This document shows positions 26,691-39,099 of a DNA stretch of 64,000 bases, piece by piece; within the stretch, counting starts at the first letter, position 1, and every line of letters starts with the position of its first letter. Under the pieces are notes generated by a model, which worked only from the letters and a program-made list of their open reading frames with translations, ran no database searches and had not been told where the DNA came from. The position numbers and the translations under genes were made by a program. The stretch is from Lepidodermella squamata (taxonomy: Eukaryota; Gastrotricha), in NCBI GenBank assembly GCA_047495785.1, contig JBLDXI010000021.1, positions 1,240,001-1,304,000 on the forward strand. The letters run 5' to 3'.

Positions 26691-27380
26691 TGGAATTCGT
26701 TGAAAATGTTCTCAAGAAGGCGTGGTCTCAGGCCAACACAATTGATAGTATAAAACGTTCTTTTATTTGCAAACAAATTTTCGTTCTGTGTTTCGTTTTG
26801 TTGTCAGAGGATTATATTCGAATACACAATAAAAAAAAGAAATCTTCCTTAATTTTGAAATATATAGGTGATGATCACGGTGACCTCTAATAGCGTTATG
26901 TGTGTTCTACGGCTGCGGTCGATTTTTAAACAAATTTTCAGTCGTACTAGTGCGAGGTAACAGAGAGCGACGCGATGAGCGCGTACGCATGAGATAAAAT
27001 TTGGCGGACAAATACGGGCCTATATAAAACACAGTGTGAGCGCAAAAGTGCGCGCGCGCGCTTCAACTGCGCGTTGAATTTATAATATTATACTTATTCT
27101 CTATGCGAACGGCCTTACCTTTACCAAACCAGCGAAACAACGTTGCAAACAACGGCTAGCTGAGGTATACATATTGCTGTCATTATTATTACAACACATC
27201 GCGTTGCAGCGCATGAAGAGTGTAATTTCGGTCGACGAGTCTCGTCTTCTGCTCCCCTCTAAAATGTAGACACAAACGAGTGAAACGCGCATTGACAGCG
27301 GCAAAAGCGGTGGTCGCAACACAACAATAGCAGGTTTTTAGAATTTAACGCTCGCAAGTCTGCTTTTTCCCGCAATAGCC
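26691..27380. other. intergenic spacer between pseudo-astacins 3 and 4
   Basis: About 690 bp containing a GC repeat (GTGCGCGCGCGC near 27048) and no supported ORF. It lacks the upstream block shared by copies 2 and 3. Confidence 0.5.
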
Positions 27381-30205
27381 ATGCGTTTGTTGGCAGCGAT
27401 CGCCACTTTCGTGACTCTGATCAGTTCAGGTGAGCTTAAATGAGCTAATTTTTCGGTAAATCCCAATAATTGTTCATTCAGGTAACGCGGCTTATGTCTT
27501 ATCTCAGTACCTCAATTACAACCCATGGACATCGCCGATTCAATATTATATTGACTATCGTAAGAATTTTCGCACTGTAATTTGTGGAAATTAATTTAAT
27601 TTATTCAGAGCTTTCGGCAAGAACCCAATACATCATACCGATCGTCTTGAATCAGCTCACAGTTCTTGTACCTCAGCTTCAGTTTTCGACCTATTCATCC
27701 TACAACTCTGTACCATTCCCGTATTTACGATTTATGCTGGACAACAATCCGAATCTTTTCTTGTAAATTCTTGAATAATTATTTTCACTTAATTTTGATT
27801 ATTTGATTCAATTTTCAGTTGCGAAAATGAGACTGTGGCAATAGGGCAGAACATGACCGGATTGGAAACTTACATTTTCATAGTACAAAATAACTACATC
27901 GATTGCGGAACGCAAGGCTGGATCTTGCATTTGCTACTCCATGCCTTGGGATTTCTTCACGAGCACCAACGGCCTGATAGAGGAAATTATATTTACATAA
28001 ATTCGGGACATCTAAATACAACAATACCTTACACGACTCAATTGGGTTTGTACATCGATTAGGGCTGAAGATGAAATTAAATGTATTGCAATTAAATGTT
28101 TAGAATTGCTGTTGAATGTCCGAAACTCAGGCACTTATATGCCCCTTAATGACCCGAAATACGATTTGGCTTCAATCATGCATTATCATCATTCAGCTTT
28201 CGCAGTCGGTTCTGGCCGGGTAATTTTTTTGAATTAATGAAAGAATTATTTTACATTATTTTTTGCAGTCGACAATAATGTCATTACCACCTGGATATTA
28301 TAGCTGGCTATCTTACGGCCATGGGACAAATATAGCAGATGGTTATTCGGCCTCCTCGGTTTTGTCTTCCAATGATTTGGCAACTCTTCACGCGCTATTC
28401 AAAGTTCCTCGGCCGACTCAGCTAGGTATATTGTGATTTATTACAAAATTTAACGAATTTATCGACTTTTGTACTCAAGTGGGTCAATTTTGTTTGAATG
28501 GAGGAACCTTCTACAATTGGTGCCTGTGCCCACCCGGTTTCGGCGGCCGATATTGCGAAACTGGTAAAATTTAGAGCTTCCCTAAAAAAATTCATTTTTC
28601 CATTGATTTCTTACAGCAACCTGCTACAGAACGTGTAGAAATGGTGGTTCGTGTTCCCTGAGTACTGGCTTACCTGTATGCACATGTCCGACTGGATATA
28701 CCGGGAATTATTGCGAAATAAGTGGGTGTATCCAAATTGAAAATGCGATTTTTGTAATGACTTTGGTTAATTTTAAGATTTAAGCACATCAATTGGGTGC
28801 AGCTCGATCGGCGGCTGTCCGTTCTGGTCACTCTGCTCAACAAGCACCGGCACGCCAGTCTGCAACTGTGAACCGTATCCATATCAAGGAGTTAACTGCA
28901 CAATTCGTAAAATTTGTCCTATAAATTCGGCAATTTTTATTTTTTGCCTGATAGCTTTTGTCTACATTCCGACTACCTCACCGGCTCCGACTACGACGAC
29001 TGTGGCAATAATACCGAATAACCAAACGGTTTCGCCGACTCGAACGTTCAGTGTAACAGCAACAACGCCGCAAGTGACAACCCCAGTCGCCTGCACCTTT
29101 GGCCTTGTCATTCCTACGGCTAAGCCCCGCCCATTTTCAACCTCAACGCTTTACCTACGCTTGGCTTTGACTGATATCTACTACCAGCCTGAATTCGCGA
29201 ATTTGAACAGCACAAATACAACGGCGCTGCAAGCTTTTCTGTGGCAAGTGTTACAGATCGATTTTACGACGCAATCTCGCGGCAAGTTTGTCTCAATTAG
29301 CATCGTTGGGGTGCAGCCGCCTTATTGGGGCGAGTCAACATTTTTCTGGAACCCATCGCAAATTATTGCTGGTAAATAATTTCATGTCCGATTTTCACTT
29401 ATGACTGACTATTATTCAGCTTTCGGATGTATCATCGTTGATTTTATGGCTGTGTTTTCGGTTCCTCTAAACCCGAAAGAACGGTCTCAGGTGTTAATGG
29501 TAGCCGCATCTTACGCACGATCTCAAACGCCTGTTTTCTACGCCCGATTTGGCGACGTTCCGCTCATGTCAACTCGAGTCAGCGGCGTCGGCTACATTTC
29601 CCAACAAAATCTCGTGCTTTCAGACATCTCGGCTTGCACAATCTACGCAGCAGAAGCCGCCTGTAAAAATGGCGGCCAGTGCATGTCGAGCGATGGAATT
29701 AATCCTTCTTGCCTGTAATTTTTTCCATTTTTTCTTTTAATTTTTCCAAAATTTCCAAAATTTGTTTTTTAATTTTTAGTTGTCTACCCTACTTTTCTGG
29801 TGACTGGTGCGAGTACAATGTGACAAGATTCGCTAGTCGCGCGTGGCCCAACTGGCTCATCGTATTCGTCAGCATAGGCTGCGGCATTTTCCTGTTATCA
29901 TTCGGCGTCATCCTGGTTTATTGTTTGAAACGTGGCGCCCATCGATTTACAAACCGAATCTGGTTCCCGCCGACGCGCTTCCAGATGCACGCGCCTCAAA
30001 TTCGAAGGCGCATGAGGCCGTTTCGCATGCCGCGATTCGTTGCGCAACCCGATGTTCCGGTAAGAAATTTGCCTGATTTAATGCCGATTTTTCATGTAAT
30101 TTTAACTTGCAGTTCCCGTATCCAAGAACTTCTGGCCAACAGCCAATCTTCGCAACTGCGGCTCCAGCTCAAATGCCTCCGCCGTTTGTAGTGAGAAAAC
30201 ATTGA
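27381..30205 (+). CDS. membrane-anchored pseudo-astacin 4
   Basis: Thirteen exons in frame (first 27381-27429, zinc-motif exon 27819-28045, last 30113-30205) give 718 residues. A signal peptide (MRLLAAIATFVTLISS) precedes the astacin-like domain. Its motif HLLLHALGFLHEHQRPDRG (27928-27984) keeps three histidines, lacks the glutamate and ends DRG instead of DRD. Unlike its siblings it keeps a canonical Met-turn, SIMHY. EGF modules follow (CLNGGTFYNWCLCPPGFGGRYC, then CRNGGSCSLSTG), a GGCPFWSLC module, a Thr/Pro-rich linker with N-glycosylation sites, a SEA-like module (LYLRLALTDIYYQPEFANL), EGF, TM (about WLIVFVSIGCGIFLLSFGVI) and a basic cytoplasmic tail (RRRMRPFRMPR). It is the most diverged of the full-length copies. 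Confidence 0.85.
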
Positions 30206-30664
30206 AAAAAGCGATATTTCTGATAAAAAAATGCGACACATCATGACATATAAAAACTTCAAAAATAAAAAGCGTTAAGTGCACCTACAACAATTTTTTC
30301 CTGTGGGAGTCTGCGCATGTGTTATTTTTTTCATGGCCACTCGGCAAATTTGTGTGCGAGCAGCGGCCACGTTTCACGCAAAAAAGGCTGGCAATATGTA
30401 GCAGGGGTTGGTGTTATGATGATGATGGCGCCGATGTTTGTAAAATGACGACATTACACGCTGCGGCGAGTTTTTTGAATGACGAGATGTGTTTACAAAA
30501 TTTACAACCACCTTAAAAATTATACGCATGCTATATATGTTGTGCGGCTTTTCTCGCCGTGCTCCCCCTTTTTGGCGGTCAACATCCTTTGGGCTCGCTA
30601 TACATATATTACATTGAGAAAAATAGCATTCATATAAATTAAATTTGTAAATTTTATAAAGAAA
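30206..30664. other. intergenic spacer between pseudo-astacin 4 and the truncated copy 5
   Basis: About 460 bp. I searched it for a signal-peptide exon of copy 5 and found none with a good donor. No repeat that I can support. Confidence 0.45.
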
Positions 30665-31934
30665 ATGGCAACCCCGCCAGGTTTTACGTTGCCGACGGAT
30701 TATACAATTACGACTACAACAGCTGTACCATGTATCGTAATGGCAGCAGCCCAGCCAAAGGCGTTGAACTACAGCGATCGAACTCTTTACTTTCGAATGA
30801 CGCTGATAGATTTATACTTTTTAACAAACTACCTCGTTACAACCAACGTTGAAACTCAGCAGTTGAACTACTTCATTCAAGATTCGCTCAGATCCGACTA
30901 TCAAGCATTTTCGAATGGGAAGTTCCTTAATGTAACCATTGTTACAGTTCAGCATCCACTCTGGAACCGAACCTCGGCGTTCAATAAATACCCAGTCCAA
31001 CCTGGGCCTGGATGTTCGATTGTCGATTTTTACGCAAATTTCACTGGCAATTTAACTGCATTAGAGCGGTCGGCTGTTGTTCAAGCAACTTACGCAAGAT
31101 CGTTAGGTTCCAACAGAGGTCGCGGGCCTTTAACTGGCCGATATGGGTCGAATCCTCTAGCGCAAACAAAAGTTGGCGAGGTTTACTACATATCGCCGTT
31201 AAATCAAGGCATGACAAGCGATGAATGTGGAATTTTGAATTGTAAATACATTTCTATTCATAGTTTTGTCAGCGGCGTCGCCTTGCGTTGTATTTTCAAA
31301 CGAGAATACTTGCCGAAATGGAGCCTATTGCATAACAATCGACTATAGACCAGCTTGCAGGTTCGTAATTCATCAACCATCCTAATTTTTCTGGATTTTT
31401 CTGTTATTTTAAGGTGCATACCTGGATATGAGGGGCAGTTTTGCGAGAGAACCAGTGGAGTATTCGGATCGCCCGAATGGCCCGCTTATCAGATAGTGCT
31501 CGTCGCTATTGGTGCTTTGGCAGTTTTTGCGATCGTAGTTTTGGTCTTCTGCTGCTGTTTCATGCGAACACATCGATTGTAAGCCGCCTTGAGAAAAATT
31601 TGAAATCATTACAGCTGAGATTTTTCAGCGCCCCACCAGCGCGAAATTTCGATCTGGACGTAGCTCGTCATCCTCACTTGGCGCAAGCTTACTTGGACTT
31701 TCCTCTGCCCGTTTTACCGCCAAAGGTAAGACAATTTGAAAAAATTGAGCAGTGATTAAATTTGACATTCGTTTTGATGTTTAGGAATACTTTATGGTCC
31801 CAAAAAGCAAACTTCAAAAGCGGCCCATACCAGACGCTTATCGGCAACAAAAACGGGTGATGGCACGGCACCTGCAGGGTATCCCGAGCGTCCATTCCCA
31901 TCATCAACGTTATAATCAATATCCTCCAGTTTGA
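30665..31934 (+). CDS. SEA-like/EGF/TM protein, astacin-less fifth member of the cluster
   Basis: Exons 30665-31241, 31273-31360, 31414-31578, 31629-31725 and 31785-31934 give 358 residues. The protein matches only the C-terminal half of its neighbours: a Thr-rich stretch, the SEA-like module (LYFRMTLIDLYFLTNYLV and GCSIVDFYANFTGNLTALER), one EGF (CRNGAYCITI...CRCIPGYEGQFC), a TM helix (about residues 240-262) and a basic/Pro-rich tail. No astacin domain is encoded, and no signal peptide follows the first Met. It could be a 5'-truncated duplicate, a gene whose first exon I missed, or a functional stub. The reading frame and all splice sites of the remaining part are clean, which argues against old decay. 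Confidence 0.7.
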
Positions 31935-32233
31935 AGTAGGCGAACGTGCATTATTTGAAGGATTTTATTTTTTAAGTTAAACCGCAATTTTGTATAGGTA
32001 TTTTAGGTTCGTATTATATTACAAAAATAATTGGATCGGCGAGGACGACAAAATACTACCTCGTGAAACACAATTTTCTCTGAGTAAAGATTCTCATCCT
32101 CCGAAACTGACGGTGATGCACTCAAGTTTTGCATTATTTGGCGTTGATTTGTTGGAAAACTTGTTTGTTGAAGAATCATTCGATTTCCTCATTTTTCAAT
32201 AAAATGATCGCTGATCACATTTTGCTGAAATCA

Positions 32234-34346
32234 TCATTTGCCAAGAAAGGCTTCGGGCCGATAGATTATTGCATTCAACCAGTCGATGAAGGCGTCGACG
32301 CGCGTATAAACGCCATATTTCATCTGCAAACCGCATCCGTCGCCGTGAGATACCAGCCTGAAAACTTTCAAATTGTCATCTACCTTAAAATTTAAGAAAA
32401 ATAATTACCCTTCAACAACCCATCGCAATGCGACTCGGCTCATCGTTTGCGTTTCGCCCTTGGAATTTACAATTTTCTCTGTGACAGTGTACTGTTCTTG
32501 GCACATAAGGGGCCCTCCAGAGTCTCCGCCACATGAATCCCGCCCGCCTTGCAGATAGCCAGCGCAGATTTGCGTCGCGGTAAGTTGGTCCGAATACGCC
32601 TTACGACACGCTGTTCGGCTTACAATCGGCACTCGCACCTCGCGAGGCCGAGCTGATCCAGTTGGATAGTGCTCGGCTAATTTTCCCCATCTAAAAAAAA
32701 AGAGTAAAAAATAATTCGCACTAATTATCCCAATATCAAGTTCGAAATACCCAACAACGGTGCACATTGTGCCAGCTTTCAGACCTCCGCCAACCTCTGG
32801 GACAGCCCCATTTGCAGCAGCTACTCTTTCACGCTCCGGAGGCGGCAAACAAGCGGGTATGATGAATTTGGAATAATTCAAATTTCGATCGAGTAAGATT
32901 AGACCGATATCAGAGTCGAAGTCATCAGGGTTGTAGCTGGGATGAGCAAAGATTGCGGCTGGTCTCAGCGTAACTTCGCCTATTTAAATAGAAAATCATT
33001 GTTTCATATTCAAAAATAATTCTTAAAAATTAAAAAAAATTCCAGCTTAATAAAAAAGCGTTTTCTAGCTTACCTGGGTCATATCTGTCGAGAGCATGCT
33101 CGCCGACTCGTATTGCAGCGACACGATCGAGACAATGAGCTGCTGTGAGCACCCATTGGCTTCCAATCAGCGCCCCTCCGCAAAATTGCTCGCCCCTCCT
33201 GTTGACTAGCACCACCATCCACGGCCACTTGCCACGCGGAACAAGGCGGCCACCTATTATCCGTGGCTGTTTTTGCGGCATTGACAACAGCTCACTGACC
33301 CCGCATTGAAATTTAGTAATAGGAGCTGGGGTTGGCGGGGTTGATAGCGAGTAATTGCCAAATGTTGGAAATGTCGTAGTGAGCATTGATGGTATCACAG
33401 CTGGTGGCAGTTGTCCGATGTCATTCGCCGATTTCGCATCATCGCTCACAACAACGACATCGCCGTCGATCATCGGCGTGGTGATCGGTTTTTCTGAAAC
33501 TGTGCTAGCCGGGGTGGGGCGCGTTGTAGTCGACGAGGCGTCCAGACACATTGTTGGCCTGCACCGGCGGCGGTGCAGAAGAACGTAGTCGCCGCAAATC
33601 GAAGCCATCGAACACACCCGGGTTCGCATTTGTGCGCAAATTATTGTCGGTTTGTAGTTTGAGGCCGATGAATCTACCAACTCGCAGGGTGACCAAGCCG
33701 ACCACTGGCCGAAAAACGTGGCAAAGGCTGATGAATTAGCCGCCAGTTCAGCATCCGGAGCGGGGGTTGTAGTAGTTGTGGTAGTAGAGACATTACGAAG
33801 TAGAACATCGAAATCACCGTATCGGTAATTGTTCGCAGTTCTCAGTGTTATTTTCGGTGGCCTCCGCCTCTGCTTTCTGAATTCCGTGTCGTACATTAGC
33901 GGTTCTTCGATGTAAACAGGTGTTAATTGCCGCCATAATTTCGACGGCTTTCGGAACGCTGACAAACGGCCATCACTGCCGAAGCTTACGAAAGGTGTTG
34001 AGCCCCAATGCCGGGTGAGCACGGGCTTTTGGCTGCAAACTCGTATGGTTTCTTTCAGTGAGCAGGGTCGGTATCGACGGACAACAGAACGCTGTTTCGC
34101 GTAAGCTTTGTCCATGCAAACCTCTCGGGAACAGGTCATAGGCAGCTCGCAGCGCCTGCGTCGAAACCGGGTGCAAGTCGCCGCGTCACAGGCGCTCCAA
34201 GGCCCCCAGGACCATTTCACGGGGCACCGATTAGGCTTTGGGGTCGTGAATAATGAGAAGTCACCTTCAACGCCTTCCTCGTAATAACTTTCGACCAGGT
34301 GAAAGACACATAGAAACAAAACGAAAGTTTGCACAACAAACATCAT
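32234..34346 (-). CDS. secreted trypsin-like serine protease with thrombospondin type 1 repeats
   Basis: Four exons (34346-33074, 32979-32751, 32690-32409, 32357-32234) give 635 residues. The start is the Met pair at 34346, followed by a good signal peptide ([20 protein letters not shown]). Two TSP1-like repeats come first: [20 protein letters not shown], then [13 protein letters not shown] with [10 protein letters not shown] Thr/Pro-rich linker follows, then an S1 protease domain starting [18 protein letters not shown]. The triad is complete: H in LTAAHC, D in [10 protein letters not shown] in CGGDSGGP. Asp six residues before the serine predicts trypsin-like cleavage after Lys or Arg. The IIGG start implies zymogen activation at PR-IIGG. 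It lies tail to tail with the pseudo-astacin cluster. Confidence 0.88.
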
Positions 34347-35504
34347 CGGCAGCACCACGATTCCGGCAAGTGTGAGCAAAAAATTGCAATCTTCGTATAG
34401 GTATATTTTACAGCATATTTTGTCCTGGAGCAAATAAATCGTGCGTGCACCTTATTATTTGCCGTTTGCTGTGTTTTACAAATAATTGTGCGCGAAATAC
34501 AAATCCATCGATATCACCGTCAAGACGTGTGTGCCTTTTTCCGATATAGCAGTGACGTGCGGCCGAACATGATCTTCAGCCTTCTCAGTTGTCTTTCGCG
34601 CAGCTTAATGACAGCGAATCATGAGAGTCATGTTGCATTTTTACTATTGATCATCAAGTGCGCAATTGTCGCACTAAGCGAAAACAAGCCACTACTTCAA
34701 CCTTGCTGGCTGACCGGCGCGAGATCGCCATCGGCCCAGGCGCTTTCACATACCTGATGAGAGCTTCAAATTCGTGCATTTCGTGTCGAAATGTAGGTAC
34801 GTGTGAAAGCTGAAAATTTCCGAACGATAGGAAAATCAGAACAGCTGAGTTGAAGCTTGAGCAATGAAATCTAAGATTGCGAACTAACGCGGTTCCTTAA
34901 TTTTTGTTCACTCTAGGGCGTCGCAATGAGTTCATACTTGATGTAGATTTGCAAATTTGTAAATTGTGTCCCGTTCCTTGAAACCCACGGAATGGCTTGT
35001 GTTCATGGTAAATGGAGTTGTGAATTTGATCAGTGAATCAGTTGATCCAAGCGATGGTTGAAAGCAATGTGTCGAACTTAAAGTCACAAGGTGAAAGTAG
35101 TAAATCTCATCAAATTATAAACTTAATAATTTATAATCCTGTGTCTCAAAGGCAATGTTATAGTTTGTATATAACACAGTATACCAATAAAAGGTTTTCT
35201 CTCTCAACAGTAAAGAATCTCCAAAAACGATGACCAAAGATTCCTCTTTCCTTTTAATCAGCAATCAGCATGCGTGAATAAAAATTTGTGATAACATTTG
35301 AGTCTTAGATGACTTCATTTATGTATTTTGAAGCCGTGGACGGTTCGAACAACCTTCGAATATCCACTAAATCGGTGTTCGAAAAGCTTATTAATGAATT
35401 TTTATGCCAAATTACAGACTTTTATTTTCAGAAAATTCCGACGTTATAAAAAAATGAAAGCAGTAAAAATCAAGGCTCGGCAGGCCTTTGATTGCGAGCA
35501 GTTC
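34347..35504. other. intergenic region
   Basis: About 1.16 kb between the protease promoter and the 3' end of ZNF830. Small ORFs on the plus strand have no support. No repeat recognised. Confidence 0.5.
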
Positions 35505-36543
35505 TCAGAACTTTTTATTACGCCAATTCAAAGTGTCTTCGATCGAAAATTCGACATTGTCGTCATCGGATGATTCATCTTTCGGTTTGTTAACTGGTCT
35601 CGCCACTTCCATTTTTGATGACCCAGACTTCTTTATTGCTTCTCGCTTATTATGAAGAGCCTCCACTCTAGCCCATCGTTCCCTAAAAACGAGCAAAATT
35701 TTATATTGAATATCGAAAAGACTCGATTATTTACATTTCTTCGTCGATTTCGTCGACGTCCCGAGCGATTAAAAGACGGTCTTCATCTTCGTCGACGATA
35801 GCTCGAGAAACCTGTGTCTCTTTGGCTATTTCCTTTTGAAAATCAAGCCACTCATCTTCCAGCTTATCTGCTTTGACGTTCCGCGCTTTTGCATCACGCT
35901 TCGCATCGTCGAAGAAGCCTTCAGGCAAATTGCTTGTCGACTCGGCAGGCTCTTCTGCAACTTTCTCGACAGCTTTTTGCTTAGTTTGAACAACTGGCGC
36001 AGCGCCCGAATCGAAGAAATCCATAGGAAGACTGGTAGCAGCCGGCGCTGAGTCAGATTCGGCTGTCTTGCTCATTTTCGAGGGTGGTTCTTGAGATTTG
36101 TCAGAATCATTTGACTGCTCGTTGTGGTCATGCTCCATTTCATCCTCCGACGAAGAGTACTCTGGCTTTTTAAATGTTGTGGAAGCAGCAACTTGAGCCG
36201 TTTTCGCAGAAACTGGCGCTACGACATCTTCGCCTCGTTTCAATTTTTCGACGTTCTAAATAATTGACTTCAAGAATAAGAAACACAGTTCAAGGCAATG
36301 TCATACATCTTTGTGACTTTTTGAAAGTAAGTGAGCACTCCAGGCTGCTTCGTTTTTAATGGCAGTGAAACAAATGGCGCATGATAATTGGTCCAATTTA
36401 TTGTAGCGAGCGAGAGGATGTTCAACGCGTTTAGCACCGGTCAATTTCTTTTGAAGCACATTTTGTCGCATTAGTTGCCGAGTATCATCTGACTGACCCG
36501 ACCCAGGTTTCGCAGCACCGACTGAGAGCCGTTTTGTCGCCAT
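35505..36543 (-). CDS. ZNF830: ZNF830-like zinc finger protein (CCDC16), splicing and genome-stability factor
   Basis: Exons 36543-36307, 36255-35735 and 35682-35505 give 311 residues. The N-terminus carries one C2H2 finger of the matrin/U1 type (CAICFTAIKNEAAWSAHLLSKSH), preceded by VEHPLARYNKL, as in ZNF830. The middle is acidic and Ser-rich with two FFD motifs (LPMDFFDSG and LPEGFFDDA), characteristic of this family. The C-terminus is a coiled-coil (DEWLDFQKEI...ERWARVEALHNKR). Vertebrate ZNF830 associates with spliceosomal and DNA-damage factors; the role here is by homology. FAIM ends 212 bp upstream on the same strand, so the two could be co-transcribed. Confidence 0.88.
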
Positions 36544-36755
36544 GGTTAGGTTAAAAAATCTAGAATTCAAGTCGAAAAGTAAATATCGAGCATTTTATCA
36601 CAACATAATCAATTGCAGCGAAAATGAGATCCCTTGTGGCACACAATATCACAAATTGGAACAACAAAATCAGATCATTATATTGGCAAATCACAAATAG
36701 CGACAGCGTTAAAATAATCAACAGACAAAACGAGATAAAAACAAGAACAGCAGCG

Positions 36756-37393
36756 TTAATCTTTCGATTCAGGAACAGGAACGCCGTCAATGTATAAATC
36801 GTGTTGAACACCATCACGCCGTTTCCCAGAACTAGACGCTCTTATAACAGCGCTTTTATTAGCCACCTGGAAATGAGTTTCGCTACCATTGTCGACAAAC
36901 TGGTACTGAATAATTCAAGGGCAAATTATTGACATCAAAAGTCCTATATCAACTGAACTTACAGCTGTTTCAGCAAGTTTTCCGTTGACGTAGACATCCA
37001 TGGAAACTTTCTCAAGCGTAATTCGGTAATTAACACCTTCAAAAGCTACGCACCACGAGCGTAGAATTTTTGATTGGTTCTCAGTGAATTTATCTAATGG
37101 TTTTCCATTGACCGTCAGCTGATAAGCGTATGCAAATCCGTCCGCTGGTTCAATGGTGATGACACATTTGGCGTCTCCAATTTTGAACTCTTCTTCGCCG
37201 ACCAATCGGAACATCCAGTCCGTTTTTAAAACTTCCTGAAATAGCTATGAATCAAAAGGCTCAAGGCAAAACGCAGGTTCCTTACTTTTCCATCGACGCG
37301 TACTAATCGCTTTCCAGTTGTAGTGCCATGTTCGAATTCCACCTTGTGGACCCCGTCCATCAACTTCACTTTCCAAACAGCGACTAAATCCAT
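36756..37393 (-). CDS. FAIM: Fas apoptotic inhibitory molecule 1 homologue
   Basis: Exons 37393-37286, 37235-36963 and 36899-36756 give 174 residues, close to the 179 of the vertebrate short isoform. The protein starts MDLVAVWKVKLMDGVHKVEF and continues EHGTTTGKRLVRVDGK, with WMFRLVG, GFAYAYQLTVNGKPL, the strand MDVYVNGKLAETA and THFQVANKSAVIRASSSGK. Together these are the two all-beta FAIM repeats. Vertebrate FAIM1 modulates death-receptor signalling and protects proteins from stress-induced aggregation. The segment upstream of the Met in exon 1 follows an acceptor (TTCTAG near 37410), so a 5' UTR exon or a trans-splice leader site lies there. Confidence 0.92.
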
Positions 37394-39099
37394 TCGGAGT
37401 GTCGGGTTCCTAGAACAAAATCGTCAACAATTAGGCGAGCTTTAGAAATATTTGAAAAAAGAAACATGGAATTAAGAACTATCTACATCAGAAAGTCAAG
37501 CTAAAAAAAGCAGATGTTCCGCCCTGAACGACCAGGAGAAGGGCTCAAAACTTCGTCTCATCTCTCCGCGCGGGTGCCGCGGATCCAAATTAATCCCGCT
37601 TAAAATTGTCAACGATGTTTTTACACTAAATAACCAGAAAGACAATATTTACAAAAATGTATTAGTTTTATTGTTATTTTTGTTTGAGCGTCCTTAGTTG
37701 TTTCCAGGTTGACCCATTAGGCGCCTTACTACCGTTTCAATATTTGCACAATCAGCCGGTTGTTTACTTGAGTTGAAATCGATCTCGCCTATCGACGTAA
37801 AGATAAAAACTATCAACCACACCTATCAATGACTCATTCGATCATTATCAGGCCATTTCGACGACAGCGAAATAGCTTGCATTCGAGCAGGTAACGTGGT
37901 ACTTGACTACGAGCATCAGCTGATTGAGACCGTGAGGAAGCCTGGAAACTTCTAAACCACCTAATGCCGAGCAAGTAGAACAATGAAAGAGACAGCAAGA
38001 CAGCTGCTGAGCTGGCTGGAAGTTGAAATGCCTACCTTTGCATGATTGGAGAAAAAAGTCATCACTGACTCGGGGATTAAAAAGGCCCTCAAATCATCTA
38101 AAATAAAAAGCTCAAAATAGCTTTGGAAGACAAGAAAACTACTAGTAACGATGGGATCCTGCATTTTCAGCTTGAAATGGTCAGCCGTTTGAAGTCTCGC
38201 CTGGTCTCGCCTATGTCAAAGTATAAAATTGACCTTCAAAATCGATGAGTGGCTGTCTTGGATGACTGGCTGGAAGGTGGAAGGTGGCACATGCCCATTA
38301 AATTCAAGCATATAGTCTCTTACAGTTTACATTTTTTATATAAAGCCTTTCACCCACTTGTCCATGCGAGTTTACTGTTTACTCCGATCATGCTCCATTC
38401 GTTTGACCTTTATTCACAAGCTGACAAGCTCGACTTGAGAATTATGGTGTAGCTTTAGTGTGACACGAGCAACCCAATAATAGAGGCTTTATCGGCGGGA
38501 AACCGCTCATCCACGATCCACGGAAAACTCTTTACACTGGAGAACTCCATTTCCGGGAAATTTACGCGGGGGAGAGGCGAGATTATACGCACACGTGAGA
38601 AATTACTGTCTTCTGACTTCATGAATTAATTTGAGTATTGCATGAGTATGCATGTGTTGTATGTAAAGTGGATTAGATTACGACATGTATGGGATCACTT
38701 GCAGTTAGATGAAGACATCGATTATCCATTTTGAATATCAAACAAGCTTTCCTATGTAAAACATGGAACGAGTTTGTTAAACTCTGTCAACCTCGCAACA
38801 TTAAGTCAGATTTAACTTCAGGTATTCCGAAGGGGAACTGATAAATATCACTCAAGACCTTACGAGGGCCAATATGGCGCAACTTAGATAAGTTAACAGC
38901 TAAGAATTTACCGAGCGTCAGACTTTCAGCGCGTTGCTTTAAAATTCCGCGCCCGTATTATATTGTTATCGTAGTTAACATAGGAGTCGGTAGCACACCC
39001 TCTTTTGCTCTCTATCTGCCCTCCATTGCATAATGGTCAACTTGGCTGAGGCAAGGGACCTTGAATTAGAAACGAGCGTGAATGAAATCTCGCTTGCTA

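Noticed and set aside
38249-38452. 67-codon plus-strand ORF in the FAIM upstream region
   Set aside because: No homology, atypical composition, and no splice partner.
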